64,000 bases of DNA from Calothrix sp. PCC 6303. Its GTDB lineage: Bacteria > Cyanobacteriota > Cyanobacteriia > Cyanobacteriales > Nostocaceae. Made by a program: the position numbers and the translations under genes. Shown one piece after another: positions 34,487-43,583 of the stretch. The notes beneath the pieces are model-generated. The model searched no databases and was not told where the DNA came from. It saw nothing but the letters and a program-made list of their open reading frames with translations. The stretch lies in NCBI RefSeq assembly GCF_000317435.1, contig NC_019751.1, positions 2,604,001 through 2,668,000 on the forward strand, in the 5' to 3' direction. Each line of letters begins with the position of its first letter. Within the stretch, counting starts at the first letter, position 1.

Positions 34487-35557
34487 ATGAATCAGATACT
34501 TCAAATTGACGCTGAATTCAAAAATTTGATTCCTCCTCTATCATCTGAAGAAAAATTGCAACTGGAGGCAAATTTAAAGGAGTTTGGTTGTCTTGACCCG
34601 TTGATTGTCTGGCAGGGTGAGGATATTTTGTTAGATGGACATAACCGTTATGAAATATGTATTCGAGAGCAAATTCCTTACAACATTGTCGAGATCGACA
34701 TTACGGATAGGGAAGCAGCTCTAAGTTGGATTGCCAATCATCAACTGGGACGACGCAACATAACGCCGGAAATTGCAAGTTACTTACGGGGTAAGCGTTA
34801 TCTTAATTTGAGGGGCGATCGCATAGATAATCTTAGGCAGAATTCTCCGAAGTGCAAAAGTTGCACTTCGGTAGAAAGTGACGGGGAAGATTTAGCGCAA
34901 TCTGAAAATCTAATAACGTTAGATGCAGCAAAGAGGCTTGCACAGCAGTATAAAGTCAGTGTTCGTACTATCAAGAATGATGCTCGATTTACTGATGCGT
35001 TAGATACTTTAGCGCGATCGCTTGGCGAAGAGATCAAGCATTCTATACTGACTCGTAACAGTGGACTAACGAGAAAGGATATTTTGCTGCTTGCCCAAGT
35101 TGCAGAAGAAGAAGGTCAAGAATCTGTACAAAAATTACTCAGTATGAAACGAAACAAATTGGATATAGTTCAGCAAATTAAGGATAAAAATCCCCTTCCT
35201 AATCCATATCACATTGGGGAAGTATGTCGAATTCTGCCATCGACTGACCCCGATTTGAAACCATTTTCTGGGTGTTGGTGCATTGTTTACGAAATAAATC
35301 CCCATAGCTGTGGTGTGAAAACTTGGAAAGCTAATTTAGCAACGGTGAAGCCAGAATATTTGGAAAGGATTGATGCAACTGAAGAAGAGATAGCTAATCG
35401 GAATTGCGGTCGCATCCAATCTCTTGTCAATAAAGTTAATTCAGATTACGAACCAATCCATGCAGTAATATTGGAACTATTGGGAAAAATACATGACCCG
35501 TCAAGTTTGACACCGAAACAAGAGCGAATGCTGTCTTTTTTGGAAAGTGAGTATTAA
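34487..35557 (+). CDS. ParB/Srx-fold protein
   Basis: 356 aa; AGGAGG lies upstream of ATG 34487. The N-terminal ParB/sulfiredoxin fold has FKNLIPPLSSEEKLQLEANL, then DPLIVWQGEDILLDGHNRYEI, the characteristic substrate-site motif, and GRRNITPEIASYLRGKRYL. A helix-turn-helix follows (DAAKRLAQQYKVSVRTIKNDARF). Between them, residues about 121-128 (PKCKSCTS) are encoded by a 25-bp perfect palindrome. The C-terminal third is variable and may dimerise. Known ParB proteins bind CTP and spread from parS; the equivalent here is untested. A single-copy ICE may use it for stability or as a transfer regulator. Confidence 0.82.
   Translation: MNQILQIDAEFKNLIPPLSSEEKLQLEANLKEFGCLDPLIVWQGEDILLDGHNRYEICIREQIPYNIVEIDITDREAALSWIANHQLGRRNITPEIASYLRGKRYLNLRGDRIDNLRQNSPKCKSCTSVESDGEDLAQSENLITLDAAKRLAQQYKVSVRTIKNDARFTDALDTLARSLGEEIKHSILTRNSGLTRKDILLLAQVAEEEGQESVQKLLSMKRNKLDIVQQIKDKNPLPNPYHIGEVCRILPSTDPDLKPFSGCWCIVYEINPHSCGVKTWKANLATVKPEYLERIDATEEEIANRNCGRIQSLVNKVNSDYEPIHAVILELLGKIHDPSSLTPKQERMLSFLESEY
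34847..34871. repeat. 25-bp perfect palindrome inside the parB-like gene
   Basis: CCGAAGTGCAA (34847-34857), AAG, TTGCACTTCGG (34861-34871). The same arms occur at 58101-58125 with a TAA centre, and a degenerate relative at 58151-58175. The palindrome is read in frame as a linker between the nuclease-fold and HTH domains. Confidence 0.85.
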
Positions 35558-35573
35558 CATCGAGAAATTAAAA

Positions 35574-36488
35574 TTAGTCCAATTCGATTTGAGATTTCTT
35601 CTGGTGCTGGGGAGTATTTGGTACAGTTTCCCATGTTTCCTCAGCTTGTTTTTTATCTCGATTTGTGGGTTGAGTTAATGTTGTAACCTTGCGTTCCATA
35701 TCGAAATCAACACCTCGCATTGCTAGTCCTTCGATTGTACAAGCCTTGCTATTTCGACCTAATTTCCTACCTGGAAATGTAACATCATCAATGGAGTAGG
35801 AAATACCTTGAATTATACCCTCATCGCTGATTTTGAGAGATGTTTCGACACCTACTAATTCCAAATTCTCAATAAATTTGGTCATAGTAATTCCCGGTTG
35901 AATCACATTTTCTATAGCATCCTGGATTTTCTCAACCGCACTTTTTTCTGCTTCTGTATCCCGAAGTCCCAATTCAAACTCCCGCTTTTCCCTCATCATC
36001 CGTCGCTTTTGTCCGGTAGATGGTGCAGTTCTCTCAACTTCCCAGGAGCAAGGTACAGGGGTCAAATTGAATTGGGATTCTAAATTTCTCAAAACCTTCT
36101 CCAAACGTCTTTTGTCATACCAGTCGGAGACACATTCACCATCGATGTTGATGCGACTTGCGGCAATGTGAAGGTGAAAATGGTTACGGTCATTGTGGGA
36201 TGCTGCGAAATATAAACTCTTCTCAAATCCCATCTCAGTAAGTGTTTCTTCAATTATTTCCTGAAGTTGTTCTTTGTCTGGTTTTTCGCTTGGAGGGAAA
36301 CTGATGCTGATGTGACTGACGGGCGATCGCACTCTAGGATTTAGTTGTTTAGTTGCTGAGAGTTGTTGGTAAAAATCTTGAGGTGTATCTCCTGCAAGGT
36401 TCGTACAAATTAACGAGGCTTCTTCTTTTTCGAGAACATATTTTGTCAGTCCAGCAAAGCTTTTACCTTTTTTAATCTTGCCAATCAT
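35574..36488 (-). CDS. MobA/VirD2-type relaxase
   Basis: 304 aa. The DNA-nicking relaxase that starts conjugation at oriT. Motif I: FAGLTKY17VLEKEE supplies the catalytic tyrosine. Motif III is the metal-binding H98NDRNH103FH105LH107I, the HxDxxHxH(xH) signature of the relaxase/mobilisation nuclease family. HISISFPP (59-66) is the beta strand before it. The C-terminal 150 residues are charged and include a small domain (KFIENLELVGVETSL ... GISYSID) seen in MobA relatives. Shorter than full-length conjugative relaxases but complete in its motifs. It faces the ParB-like gene tail to tail. Confidence 0.88.
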   Translation of the reverse strand: MIGKIKKGKSFAGLTKYVLEKEEASLICTNLAGDTPQDFYQQLSATKQLNPRVRSPVSHISISFPPSEKPDKEQLQEIIEETLTEMGFEKSLYFAASHNDRNHFHLHIAASRINIDGECVSDWYDKRRLEKVLRNLESQFNLTPVPCSWEVERTAPSTGQKRRMMREKREFELGLRDTEAEKSAVEKIQDAIENVIQPGITMTKFIENLELVGVETSLKISDEGIIQGISYSIDDVTFPGRKLGRNSKACTIEGLAMRGVDFDMERKVTTLTQPTNRDKKQAEETWETVPNTPQHQKKSQIELD

Positions 36489-36713
36489 GTTATCTACTTC
36501 TTCAGTAATTGATATTCAGAATAAGTATTATTAACACCCCGAATTCATGATACTTTCAGTATGGTAGACAAATATAGTACCGAAATACCATTACATGAGT
36601 CGAAATTTATAACTTGAAGATTACCCTTGAGAGTACCACCAATATTCTGGAAAGTTAGCCAAAATCGTGTGTAGTAAAAATAACACAACCACTTCAAAAG
36701 GACTGACTTCACG

Positions 36714-37502
36714 ATGGAAATTTCAACCTTCGAGTTACTTGTAAAACGTATTGCACCTCCACCTGCACCACAAGATGTGGCTCGACGTGTTGTGCAAGGA
36801 TACTTTTTAACAGTTACGAACTTAGAATCCAAAGACTTAACCTTTAGAATACGATTCAATATCAGTAAACCCAATCCAGCAGGCGACCCCGATCGAACCT
36901 TATTTAACAATGCTGGTTTGTTCTTCGATATTGCTGGACCAAATACTAGCATTCCCCTTTCTGGAGGGGCTAATAGTACAGTTTTTGCTGGTTCTTTCGT
37001 CTTGCCAGCCAAACAGACAGCTTCTGTCCAGTTACTACCGAATACAAATTTGTTTGCGGCTGCAAACCCTGATTTTGAGGTACGAGGCTTCGTCACATTG
37101 CGTTTGCCACCCATCGAGGGACAAGCGCAAAGCCTAACACCAGTTAAAGTATTGCTCAACCCAGAAATTCGGGGAACTTTCTTACCGAATAATTTCCCTG
37201 GTGGAATCGGTGGAGATTTTGACCAAATCAACTATCCCCTGGCGATTTCTACAGGCAAAGCCTTAAATGAGATTTCAGCAGATTTACCATTGATTATTCC
37301 CCCCTTCCCACTGGAAGTAATCAATGCTTTACAGGGAAATGTAATAGACGAAATTTTGGATGGAGATAATTTGGAAAAAGCCCAAAGTTTGATTGAGTTG
37401 ATGGCTCAATTGGATAGTAATCCCAGAAATCTGGAGAATTTGAGTGAGGCACTTTCTAAGCTCAATATTCCCGTTCGAGTTTCTGCAAACTCTTCCAATT
37501 GA
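36714..37502 (+). CDS. Hypothetical protein inserted between relaxase and mobC-like genes
   Basis: 262 aa. Opposite in orientation to the two mobilisation genes it separates. Residues 1-165 look beta-rich (YFLTVTNLESKDLTFRIRFNIS, FAGSFVLPAKQTASVQLLPN, FEVRGFVTLRLPP), while the last 80 are helical. No signal peptide. The start ATG 36714 has AAGGA 13 nt upstream. I do not recognise the family; it is probably accessory cargo. Confidence 0.55.
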   Translation: MEISTFELLVKRIAPPPAPQDVARRVVQGYFLTVTNLESKDLTFRIRFNISKPNPAGDPDRTLFNNAGLFFDIAGPNTSIPLSGGANSTVFAGSFVLPAKQTASVQLLPNTNLFAAANPDFEVRGFVTLRLPPIEGQAQSLTPVKVLLNPEIRGTFLPNNFPGGIGGDFDQINYPLAISTGKALNEISADLPLIIPPFPLEVINALQGNVIDEILDGDNLEKAQSLIELMAQLDSNPRNLENLSEALSKLNIPVRVSANSSN

Positions 37503-37550
37503 TGTGAGTACCCTTGCGAGAAAATCAGCAACTATACAATTTCTCTAACA

Positions 37551-37597
37551 GGATGGTTCCTGTCCACAAGATTTTTCAAAACAGAGGGCAAAAAGGT
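37551..37597 (+). repeat. Dispersed repeat, copy 2
   Basis: GGATGGTTCCTGTCCACAAG then ATTTTTCAAAACAGAGGGCA, matching 33052-33097 in inverted orientation. Both copies sit just after a gene end and next to a purine-rich tract. Confidence 0.65.
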
Positions 37598-37638
37598 ATT
37601 TTGTTCCTCCTGTCCTCTGCTTTTCTTTAGTAACTTAA

Positions 37639-38022
37639 CTATTCCAAATTATCTTTTTTTTTGAGTTCGTTGGTTGTTTCTTCATGGCTTCCTAAAAGTA
37701 AACACAACCGTAGTCTCGAAATTTCTGTTTTTAATTCCTCAAAGGAAATATAGTTAATCGGTGGTGGGGTTAAACCTTGAGAAATAGCAAGATTTTGAGC
37801 TTTGGCAATTTGGTCGATATTTTCGCTGATTTTTAGCAATTGCCAGTAGCATTTCCAGTTAACTTGGGGAATACTTTTGATGCGGTATCCTGCCATTCTA
37901 CGTCGAACTAATTCTGCTTTGCTGATACCGTTAGATTCTGCTAAAGCTTCCCAATGTTCTGCAAGTTCGGGTGTTAGCAGCATTTCAAATCTAACTGTGT
38001 GGTGTTTTTGTTTGGCTGGCAT
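37639..38022 (-). CDS. MobC-like relaxosome accessory protein
   Basis: 127 aa from ATG 38022 (MPAKQKHHTVRFEMLL); a TTG at 38040 would add six residues. A ribbon-helix-helix-like start (HTVRFEMLLTPELAEHW, GISKAELVRRRMAGYRIKS) is followed by VNWKCYWQLLKISENIDQIAKAQN, a pattern typical of MobC/relaxosome proteins that open oriT for the relaxase. It is read in the same direction as the relaxase but separated from it by the inserted 36714 gene. The operator-like motif at 38081 and probably oriT lie upstream. Confidence 0.78.
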   Translation of the reverse strand: MPAKQKHHTVRFEMLLTPELAEHWEALAESNGISKAELVRRRMAGYRIKSIPQVNWKCYWQLLKISENIDQIAKAQNLAISQGLTPPPINYISFEELKTEISRLRLCLLLGSHEETTNELKKKDNLE

Positions 38023-38080
38023 TTTCAGGAGTGGGTGCAATATTTCTTAGCTTGGCAAGGTTTTAGATTAGGTGACAACT

Positions 38081-38096
38081 GTCAATAGTGATAAGT
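38081..38096 (-). promoter_or_regulatory. TATCACTATTGACA motif before mobC-like gene
   Basis: On the minus strand CTTATCACTATTGACA, 59-74 bp upstream of the mobC-like start. It shares the core of the motif found at 7504, 29770, 41716 and 55454. Confidence 0.55.
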
Positions 38097-38748
38097 GACG
38101 TGCAATACCAAAGAAAGCGGGAACCGCAAAGCGGAACAAAGATGGTTGCCAAGGGCATCGCATTTATACAAAACTTATAGCTATACAGTGGGTTGCAGAT
38201 GCGATCGCATAAATTGAAGACACGCGATCGCAAAGTAATATTGCTGCGTCAACAGCAGTGTTAGCTGGGTTAGTATTAAACAAGGAACTGATTAAAAGGT
38301 TATTGCGGAGTGATGCTATGCGCGAGTCTGTAATTTATCAATGTAACTATCTCTTCTTGATCTATATTTTATAGTCTCGTTTTCACTTCTTTTATGATGT
38401 TCTGTTGGGGTTTTTCGTTCTTTTTCTGATGAGTGGTCGTTCTTAAACCCTTTCTTTTTATTCGCTTTTATGTCTGGGTCGCCTTCTTCACGCTTATTTC
38501 ACAATCATTGCCTAAGTACATGTAATTTTTTAATCTGCGATCGTTTATTAATTTTAAATTTAATTCAATACACGGATATTCCCTCATTGGCTGTAGTATT
38601 CCATCGTACACTTGATTAATTTGTTTTGCTGAGAAAAAAATCAGTATAAATCGCATTATTAATGTATTTGAAGTATCGCACAATAGATTCATCCAGGGGC
38701 GGAAAGCCTATTTATTCACAACTTAGTATAACTCAGAGAACATAACGA
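38097..38748. other. Non-coding stretch with gene remnants
   Basis: At about 38236-38370 the plus strand reads NIAASTAVLAGLVLNKELIK then RLLRSDAMRESVIYQ, matching the C-terminal part of Rpn/PDDEXK-type transposase-like proteins, without a start. A minus-strand frame at 38468-38692 (VYDGILQPMREYP...) may be another remnant but I cannot assign it. Otherwise nothing seen. Confidence 0.5.
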
Positions 38749-39567
38749 ATGAAACTCACAAACTTAATCGCTTCCATCAGTTTAGTAATTGGTTCAGTTG
38801 TTGTAGCTTCTAGCTCTGCTCAAGCGGCAAGTTTTACTTCCAATGTTAATCAAAAAACAGATGCAAAAGCTGATATTCTCTTGCAGTCTATTACTCAAAA
38901 CGGTACAACATTTAACGATTTTACTTTTGTCTCAGAAGTTATCGCATTAACAAATACAGCTAGAACAAACAATGCAAATAGTGGTGCTGCGAGTACAGAT
39001 AGAGGTGATAATGCCACTGCTCCTATTAGCGCTTCTGAAGACCCCAATAGAGATGATTTAGCAAAATTTCTGGGTAATAATAATTTAAATAATATTGTGG
39101 ATACTGAAGATAGTGGTATTTTTAAAATGGATTTAGTTTTCAAAAATGCTATTTTTGGTAATGCCCAAGGAACTGATAGTTTATTCTTCTGGGAGAGAGG
39201 AATGAACAGTGACTTATTAATTCAAGGTTTCGATAATACTGGAAAACTAATTGGTAATTCTCTTAAATTGCTACGCAGTAGTCAAACTAGTGCTGGTTTT
39301 AAAATCGATACCACAGAAATTGGTAGTGCCCAAAATGTAGGTAATTGGGGAGTTAGTCTCGCACAATTAGGTGTAAACTCATTGAGTGGGGTTAGAGTTA
39401 TTTCTGAAGGTAAAGCTTTTAACGGTCCTGACTTTAAATTAATTGCGAGAACAGGGGAATCTAAATCTGTACCCGAACCCGGAATGCTTCTTAGTGTTGG
39501 AGCTTTAGCTGGAGTTGCTTTCTTCCGTTGTCGTAAACAAAACTCTGCGATTAAAGCTGCTCAATAA
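38749..39567 (+). CDS. Exosortase-dependent (VPEP-tailed) surface protein
   Basis: 272 aa. A cleavable signal peptide (SLVIGSVVVASSSAQAA) and a C-terminal sorting tail SVPEPGMLLSVGALAGVAFF followed by RCRKQ: a VPEP motif, a hydrophobic helix and basic residues, the PEP-CTERM architecture processed by exosortases. The middle, mostly beta, has FKMDLVFKNAIFGNAQG and DSLFFWERGMNSDLLIQGFD, a pattern seen in exosortase-dependent surface proteins of cyanobacteria. No exosortase gene is in the window. It is a stand-alone cargo gene. Confidence 0.82.
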   Translation: MKLTNLIASISLVIGSVVVASSSAQAASFTSNVNQKTDAKADILLQSITQNGTTFNDFTFVSEVIALTNTARTNNANSGAASTDRGDNATAPISASEDPNRDDLAKFLGNNNLNNIVDTEDSGIFKMDLVFKNAIFGNAQGTDSLFFWERGMNSDLLIQGFDNTGKLIGNSLKLLRSSQTSAGFKIDTTEIGSAQNVGNWGVSLAQLGVNSLSGVRVISEGKAFNGPDFKLIARTGESKSVPEPGMLLSVGALAGVAFFRCRKQNSAIKAAQ

Positions 39568-39673
39568 GGATTATTTTGATTCGTCAGTGACGGGAATATC
39601 TTGTTTGATTTGGCGATCGTAAATTTCTAGGACTTACGCATTGACAGAAAAATTAAAATAGCAGGTATGATTT

Positions 39674-40605
39674 TCAGCGCTTAGAGCTTATTTTTTGGTT
39701 CTCCACCAAGCGAAGCTTGCGCGACGTAGCTTGTCTGACGTAAGTCTTAGTCTGTTGCAACATCTGTTCCCCAGTTTCACCCAGATACCCCCGCACAAAT
39801 TCCCCCATCTGGGTTTCCGTCAGGGGTTGCATTTCCAGCTTTTTGTCAATTCCCAAATCTCCACCTACCCCCAAATCCCGCGTCGTGAATATCATTGGGA
39901 TGGTTTGTTGGTAATCTTGGCGAAATTTGTGTAAATGCGATCGCGCTTCTTGTGATGGTAATTCGTTAACACCATCGATGAGGAGTAAAAATTGCCCCTG
40001 TCGCAATAATGTTTTGATGGTTTCGGTGTCGATATTTAAGCTAGGATGATGACGGTGGAGAAAGGGGATAATTAAATCGAAAATCGAAGTTTCGCAATAT
40101 CGTAGTTCCACCAATACGGGGATTTGGGTTTTCCTGCGAGTTGGTGAGATTGCTGAGTCTTTCAGACACGCTACGCGTTTCATGTATGCCGTAGGCTTTA
40201 CATTCCGCTGAGTCGCAAAGCGACACGCTGCGCGAACGCTTCACTCGCAATGACGGATTTATCTTCTTTGTCCCCAAACCCTTCCGCCGATTCTAAAAGC
40301 GATCGCACCAAAGCTGTAGACTTACCTGAGCCTAGACGACCAATTAAAAGCACATGTTCTGGTGCATATTTCCACAAACCTTCCAGAACGTTTAATATTT
40401 CCCTTTCTTCCCTTGCTTCTGGTAATAGTTTCCTTTCTGGTTGAGGTGCTTCTGGTTGAAGTGCGATCGCTTGCAACTCAAACAACAGTGATTTTGTTAT
40501 GTGTTGATGGGGTTTTGTACCCACAACATCTGTGAGGGTATAACTATCCCACCATTGGGCATATTTCTGACAAACTGATTGTAGATATGGCTTCCAGTCA
40601 AGCAC
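39674..40605 (-). pseudogene. NACHT-family ATPase, truncated and frameshifted by repeats
   Basis: The 5' part (40198-40605) has a helical leader and Walker A LLIGRLGSGKSTALVRSLLE. It then runs into repeat DNA rich in GCTACGCG/CGCTGCGCG motifs (about 40160-40250) and stops. The NACHT core resumes in another frame (39674-40183): RKTQIPVLVELRYCETSIFD, Walker B FLLLIDGVNELP, and MIFTTRDLGVGGDLG. It ends after GEQMLQQTK in a second repeat-derived tail (TYVRQATSRKLRLVENQ). The C-terminal sensor repeats of such STAND proteins are absent. Intact relatives act in signalling or antiphage defence; this copy is probably dead. Confidence 0.8.
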
Positions 40606-40742
40606 TACTGTACCAGGTGAAAAAGAAAGATTTAAAAGATACTATAGCGTAGCAATTTATATCTAGCTGATTCGTTTAACAACAAAAAAATTGTATTCCC
40701 TCAAAATTTCGCTATCATGTAAGTACATCACGTATATACATA

Positions 40743-41078
40743 ATGAGTAACTCCTACAATATTCGCAGCACCAAAATTGGTAACTCTGCTGGATTTCGCT
40801 TACCAGCAGAGTTTTACCGCGAACATCCCCAGTTTGCTAATGCTTCAGGTTGGATAGAAGTATTGTCGCCCGATACCGCAATAGTCAAAATTATTCCCAA
40901 ATCGCTGGAATCTGAAGACGAAGACGATTCCTTGATGATGCGCCTGTTTCTCGATTTCGCCACGACGGAAGCATTGAAAAATAATAACCTGCAACCTTAT
41001 ACAACCGAGATGTCCGAGGCTGCACATAGATTAATTGAGGGTGTGGAATTAGAGGACGAGTCGTTGTCAGATGGCTAA
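40743..41078 (+). CDS. PrlF-type antitoxin
   Basis: 111 aa. An AbrB/SpoVT-like swapped-hairpin start (STKIGNSAGFRLPAEFYRE) with an acidic C-terminus (SEAAHRLIEGVELEDESLSD) that would wrap the toxin. It overlaps the YhaV-like toxin gene by 8 nt, the usual antitoxin-first order. ATGTA-AG-TACAT and GTATATAC just upstream (about 40716-40738) are short palindromes that may serve autoregulation. It helps retain the element in dividing cells. Confidence 0.75.
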   Translation: MSNSYNIRSTKIGNSAGFRLPAEFYREHPQFANASGWIEVLSPDTAIVKIIPKSLESEDEDDSLMMRLFLDFATTEALKNNNLQPYTTEMSEAAHRLIEGVELEDESLSDG

Positions 41079-41538
41079 GTTTGTCAGTAATGATTGGGAG
41101 ATTTATTTTCACCCGCAACTATTTGGTACTCAATATCAAGAATTATTTGACCGTGTTTCCGAACTGCGGAAAAAGTTACCAGAAAGCGAGTTTAAAACCC
41201 ATGCAACGGTAAAGTTATTCGCTGCAATTACTATTGCCATCGAAACCAAAATTCCTTCCGATCCTCTTGCAAGTCATTTTGCTTTGACGGGAGCATTAAA
41301 ACGCTATGGACGAGTAAAGAAAATGGGTTTACCGGAAAGATATCGGTTATTTTTTCGAGCGTTTGATACCCCAAAATTAAAGTCGATTGTGATTTTGTGG
41401 TTAGGATTTCCCCGCAAAGAAGGAGCGAAAGATGACTGTTATCAAGTGTTTACAAAGATGGTGGCACGGGGGACATTTCCCGATAGTTTGGATGAGTTGA
41501 TTAAAGAACCAGGGGAAACTCAGGATAAACTCGATTAA
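41071..41538 (+). CDS. YhaV-family toxin
   Basis: 155 aa. The RelE-superfamily ribonuclease YhaV pattern is visible: WEIYFHPQLFGTQYQELFDRV, then FALTGALKRYGRVKKMGLPER, YRLFFRAFDTPKLKSIVILWL and KDDCYQVFTKMVARGTFPDS. Known YhaV toxins cleave RNA and are held by PrlF. It is translated from within the 3' end of the antitoxin gene. The frame is intact, so the pair is likely functional. Confidence 0.85.
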   Translation: MAKFVSNDWEIYFHPQLFGTQYQELFDRVSELRKKLPESEFKTHATVKLFAAITIAIETKIPSDPLASHFALTGALKRYGRVKKMGLPERYRLFFRAFDTPKLKSIVILWLGFPRKEGAKDDCYQVFTKMVARGTFPDSLDELIKEPGETQDKLD

Positions 41539-42002
41539 AATCTAAAAATATTCTCCCCAAAAATAAAAACGGATGCCATCACTGCTTGCTTCCCCCGAAA
41601 AACACGCAATAAAGCACTAGCAGCGCAGAACCAAGTAGAAGGGAAAATGCAGGGAAAAATCATCTACTAGCTGGATGATAAACAATTTTACCCAACTAAA
41701 TCCCTAGTAATCAAGTTACGTCAATAGTGATAGAAGTAATACCGACTTTTGGTATATCCTGCGAAGTATTTCCCGTTGCTACCCTAAGATAGATGCAATT
41801 TTACGAAGGAAGGAGAAAGAAGTAAGAAGGAAGAAGCGCTAAACTCAACTTACCTTATTGATCACAAGTGTATTGAGAGGTAACAGACATTTATAGCGAT
41901 GGGAAAACCTATTAACGTAGTAACTTAACTTCGCTACTTAATCATTTGTTTTACTTCCTTCTTCCCTCTGTCTTCTTCCTTAATTCTTGAGGACAATTAC
42001 TC
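41539..42002. other. Non-coding stretch before the partition operon
   Basis: Holds the operator-like motif at 41716-41733 and a purine-rich block (41810-41837) complementary to the pyrimidine-rich block at 41952-41980, giving a long hairpin directly before the ParM-like start. No gene is seen. Confidence 0.6.
41716..41733 (-). promoter_or_regulatory. CTATCACTATTGACGTAA motif before the partition operon
   Basis: Minus-strand sequence CTATCACTATTGACGTAA; 17 of 18 bases match the site at 55454-55471 before the polymerase-like gene. About 270 bp upstream of the ParM-like start. Confidence 0.65.
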
Positions 42003-43127
42003 ATGGGTAGATTAAACAGGCAAGTACACCCCGAAGTGACTTTAACACTTGACTTTGGTGGGAGCGGAACTAAGGGAATCGCACAAATCCGAGGTGGCAA
42101 GCCAACAGCTATTTGGATGGAACCCTCTGTTATCGAAGCAACCAAAATCTCTCTGGCATTCCAAACTCGCAATCTGGGTAATGCATATCCAGAAAACACA
42201 GCTTGGGTGGGAATTGGTGAAGATTATCGAGCGGTGGGATACTTGGCACGGAGTACATACAACGCCACACCTGGATTAAAACCACGCAAGTATGAACTGG
42301 CTTTGTACAAAACCCTGGCTGTTGTGTGGGCAATCAAGCAAAAATTCAAGTTACCCGACTCCTTCGACATTTCTATCGCGCTGCTGCTACCACCAGGAGA
42401 ATTTGAAGATTCGGCGTTGCTGAAACCGATGCTCAGGGATGCTTTAGCTGAATTTGAGACACCAACAGGAGAACTAAAGGCGAATTTGATTGGTTATGAG
42501 TGCTTTCCAGAGGGTGGTGGAATCTATGCGATGTATTGTAAAAACACAGGTGAAGCAATTCGGCGCAAAGTTATCGCCTTAGTGATGTTAGGGTATCGCA
42601 ATGCCTCCGTAATGATATCGCGGCGGGGTATTTTGAATCGGGGAAAAACTACTAATTTGGGCATGTCCAAGATGCTGGATTTAGTCATCGATCGCACGTC
42701 TGGTTTGGCAGCAGAGGAATTAATCAGAGCTATTATATCTGCTGGCAGCGAACCTAAACCCCAACATTTCCATCATCTATGCAGTTCCAGTAATCATAGA
42801 AATACAGAAATCGAGAAAATCATACTTGCCGTCCATTCCTCCAGAGCAGAATATGCGATCGCACTCACGAATTGGCTAAAGGAAGTATTGCCATCACGCA
42901 ACGAATTAGACGAGGTGATTATTTGTGGTGGTACAGCTGATTATTTACGAGAAGAGCTAGATACTGTGTTTCCAATAACACCTATAGTTTGGCATGGAGG
43001 CGTAGAAATTCCATCAAACTTAAATGAACAATGGCTGGGTAGTCGTCTGGCTGATGTATGGGCATTGTCTGTATACCACAGTATCAAAGTTAGAGCAGCA
43101 AGGAGGGAGGAAGCAGCAAATGGGTAG
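42003..43127 (+). CDS. ParM/StbA-like actin-fold ATPase
   Basis: 374 aa. Actin-fold phosphate-1 loop LDFGGSGTKGIAQI (about 16-29) and the adenosine loop region EVIICGGTADYLREEL are clear, with SIALLLPPGEFED and VIALVMLGYRNASVMISRRG between. ParM-type filaments push plasmid copies apart; on an ICE the gene may act while the element replicates as a circle. The next gene overlaps its 3' end by 8 nt. The start ATG follows a pyrimidine-rich hairpin, with GAGGA upstream. Confidence 0.82.
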   Translation: MGRLNRQVHPEVTLTLDFGGSGTKGIAQIRGGKPTAIWMEPSVIEATKISLAFQTRNLGNAYPENTAWVGIGEDYRAVGYLARSTYNATPGLKPRKYELALYKTLAVVWAIKQKFKLPDSFDISIALLLPPGEFEDSALLKPMLRDALAEFETPTGELKANLIGYECFPEGGGIYAMYCKNTGEAIRRKVIALVMLGYRNASVMISRRGILNRGKTTNLGMSKMLDLVIDRTSGLAAEELIRAIISAGSEPKPQHFHHLCSSSNHRNTEIEKIILAVHSSRAEYAIALTNWLKEVLPSRNELDEVIICGGTADYLREELDTVFPITPIVWHGGVEIPSNLNEQWLGSRLADVWALSVYHSIKVRAARREEAANG

Positions 43128-43578
43128 GAAAAAGGATTTTGAATGGCGTTATCAAACACTAATTAGTTCAGATAAAGCGAAGTTACTGAGTTACATTCAA
43201 AACCAGAATTTGCATCCATTTGAAACTAAAACCATGCTGATAATGACTGCTCTGACTGCTTATTACATGCCTTTGGCACTGTACAACGAGGGTAGCTGTT
43301 CCCGCGAAAACTTGGAGTTGATATTTCTGGATGGAGTGAATGCGATTGCAAACCATCTTCGCTATGTGTCTATTGCAATAAAAGTAGACCCCGCTATTAT
43401 TGCTCAGATTTTGTGTACTGCATTTGGTTTATCAGAAATAACTCACTCACACTTGGAAAAGCAATTAACTTTAGAAGCTAAATTACCTCTGCAAAATATT
43501 CACAATGAAGTAGATAACAGCGCTTTGAAAATGTGGAATTTAGCAGGAATGACGACAGATAGCGAAACTTTTGATTAG
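43120..43578 (+). CDS. Hypothetical partner of the ParM-like protein
   Basis: 152 aa from ATG 43120, overlapping the ParM-like stop by 8 nt and preceded by GGAGGGAGGAAG; a longer frame back to 43024 would overlap far more. Entirely helical in appearance (KAKLLSYIQNQNLHPFETKT, LIMTALTAYYMPLALYNEGS). Position directly after parM is where a ParR-type adaptor would be, but no ribbon-helix-helix motif is obvious and no family is recognised. Confidence 0.6.
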   Translation: MGRKKDFEWRYQTLISSDKAKLLSYIQNQNLHPFETKTMLIMTALTAYYMPLALYNEGSCSRENLELIFLDGVNAIANHLRYVSIAIKVDPAIIAQILCTAFGLSEITHSHLEKQLTLEAKLPLQNIHNEVDNSALKMWNLAGMTTDSETFD

Positions 43579-43583
43579 ACAAT

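Noticed and set aside
36545-37231. 228-codon minus-strand frame opposite the 36714 gene
   Set aside because: It lies fully antisense to a better coding frame with a plausible start, and its translation is low-complexity and without any family pattern.
40041-40277. Short minus-strand frame within the NACHT remnant
   Set aside because: It translates repeat DNA (GCTACGCG-type) and overlaps both remnant halves; not a gene.
42049-42333. Other-frame ORFs inside the ParM-like gene
   Set aside because: Shadows; the ParM-like frame has clear actin-fold motifs and a good start.
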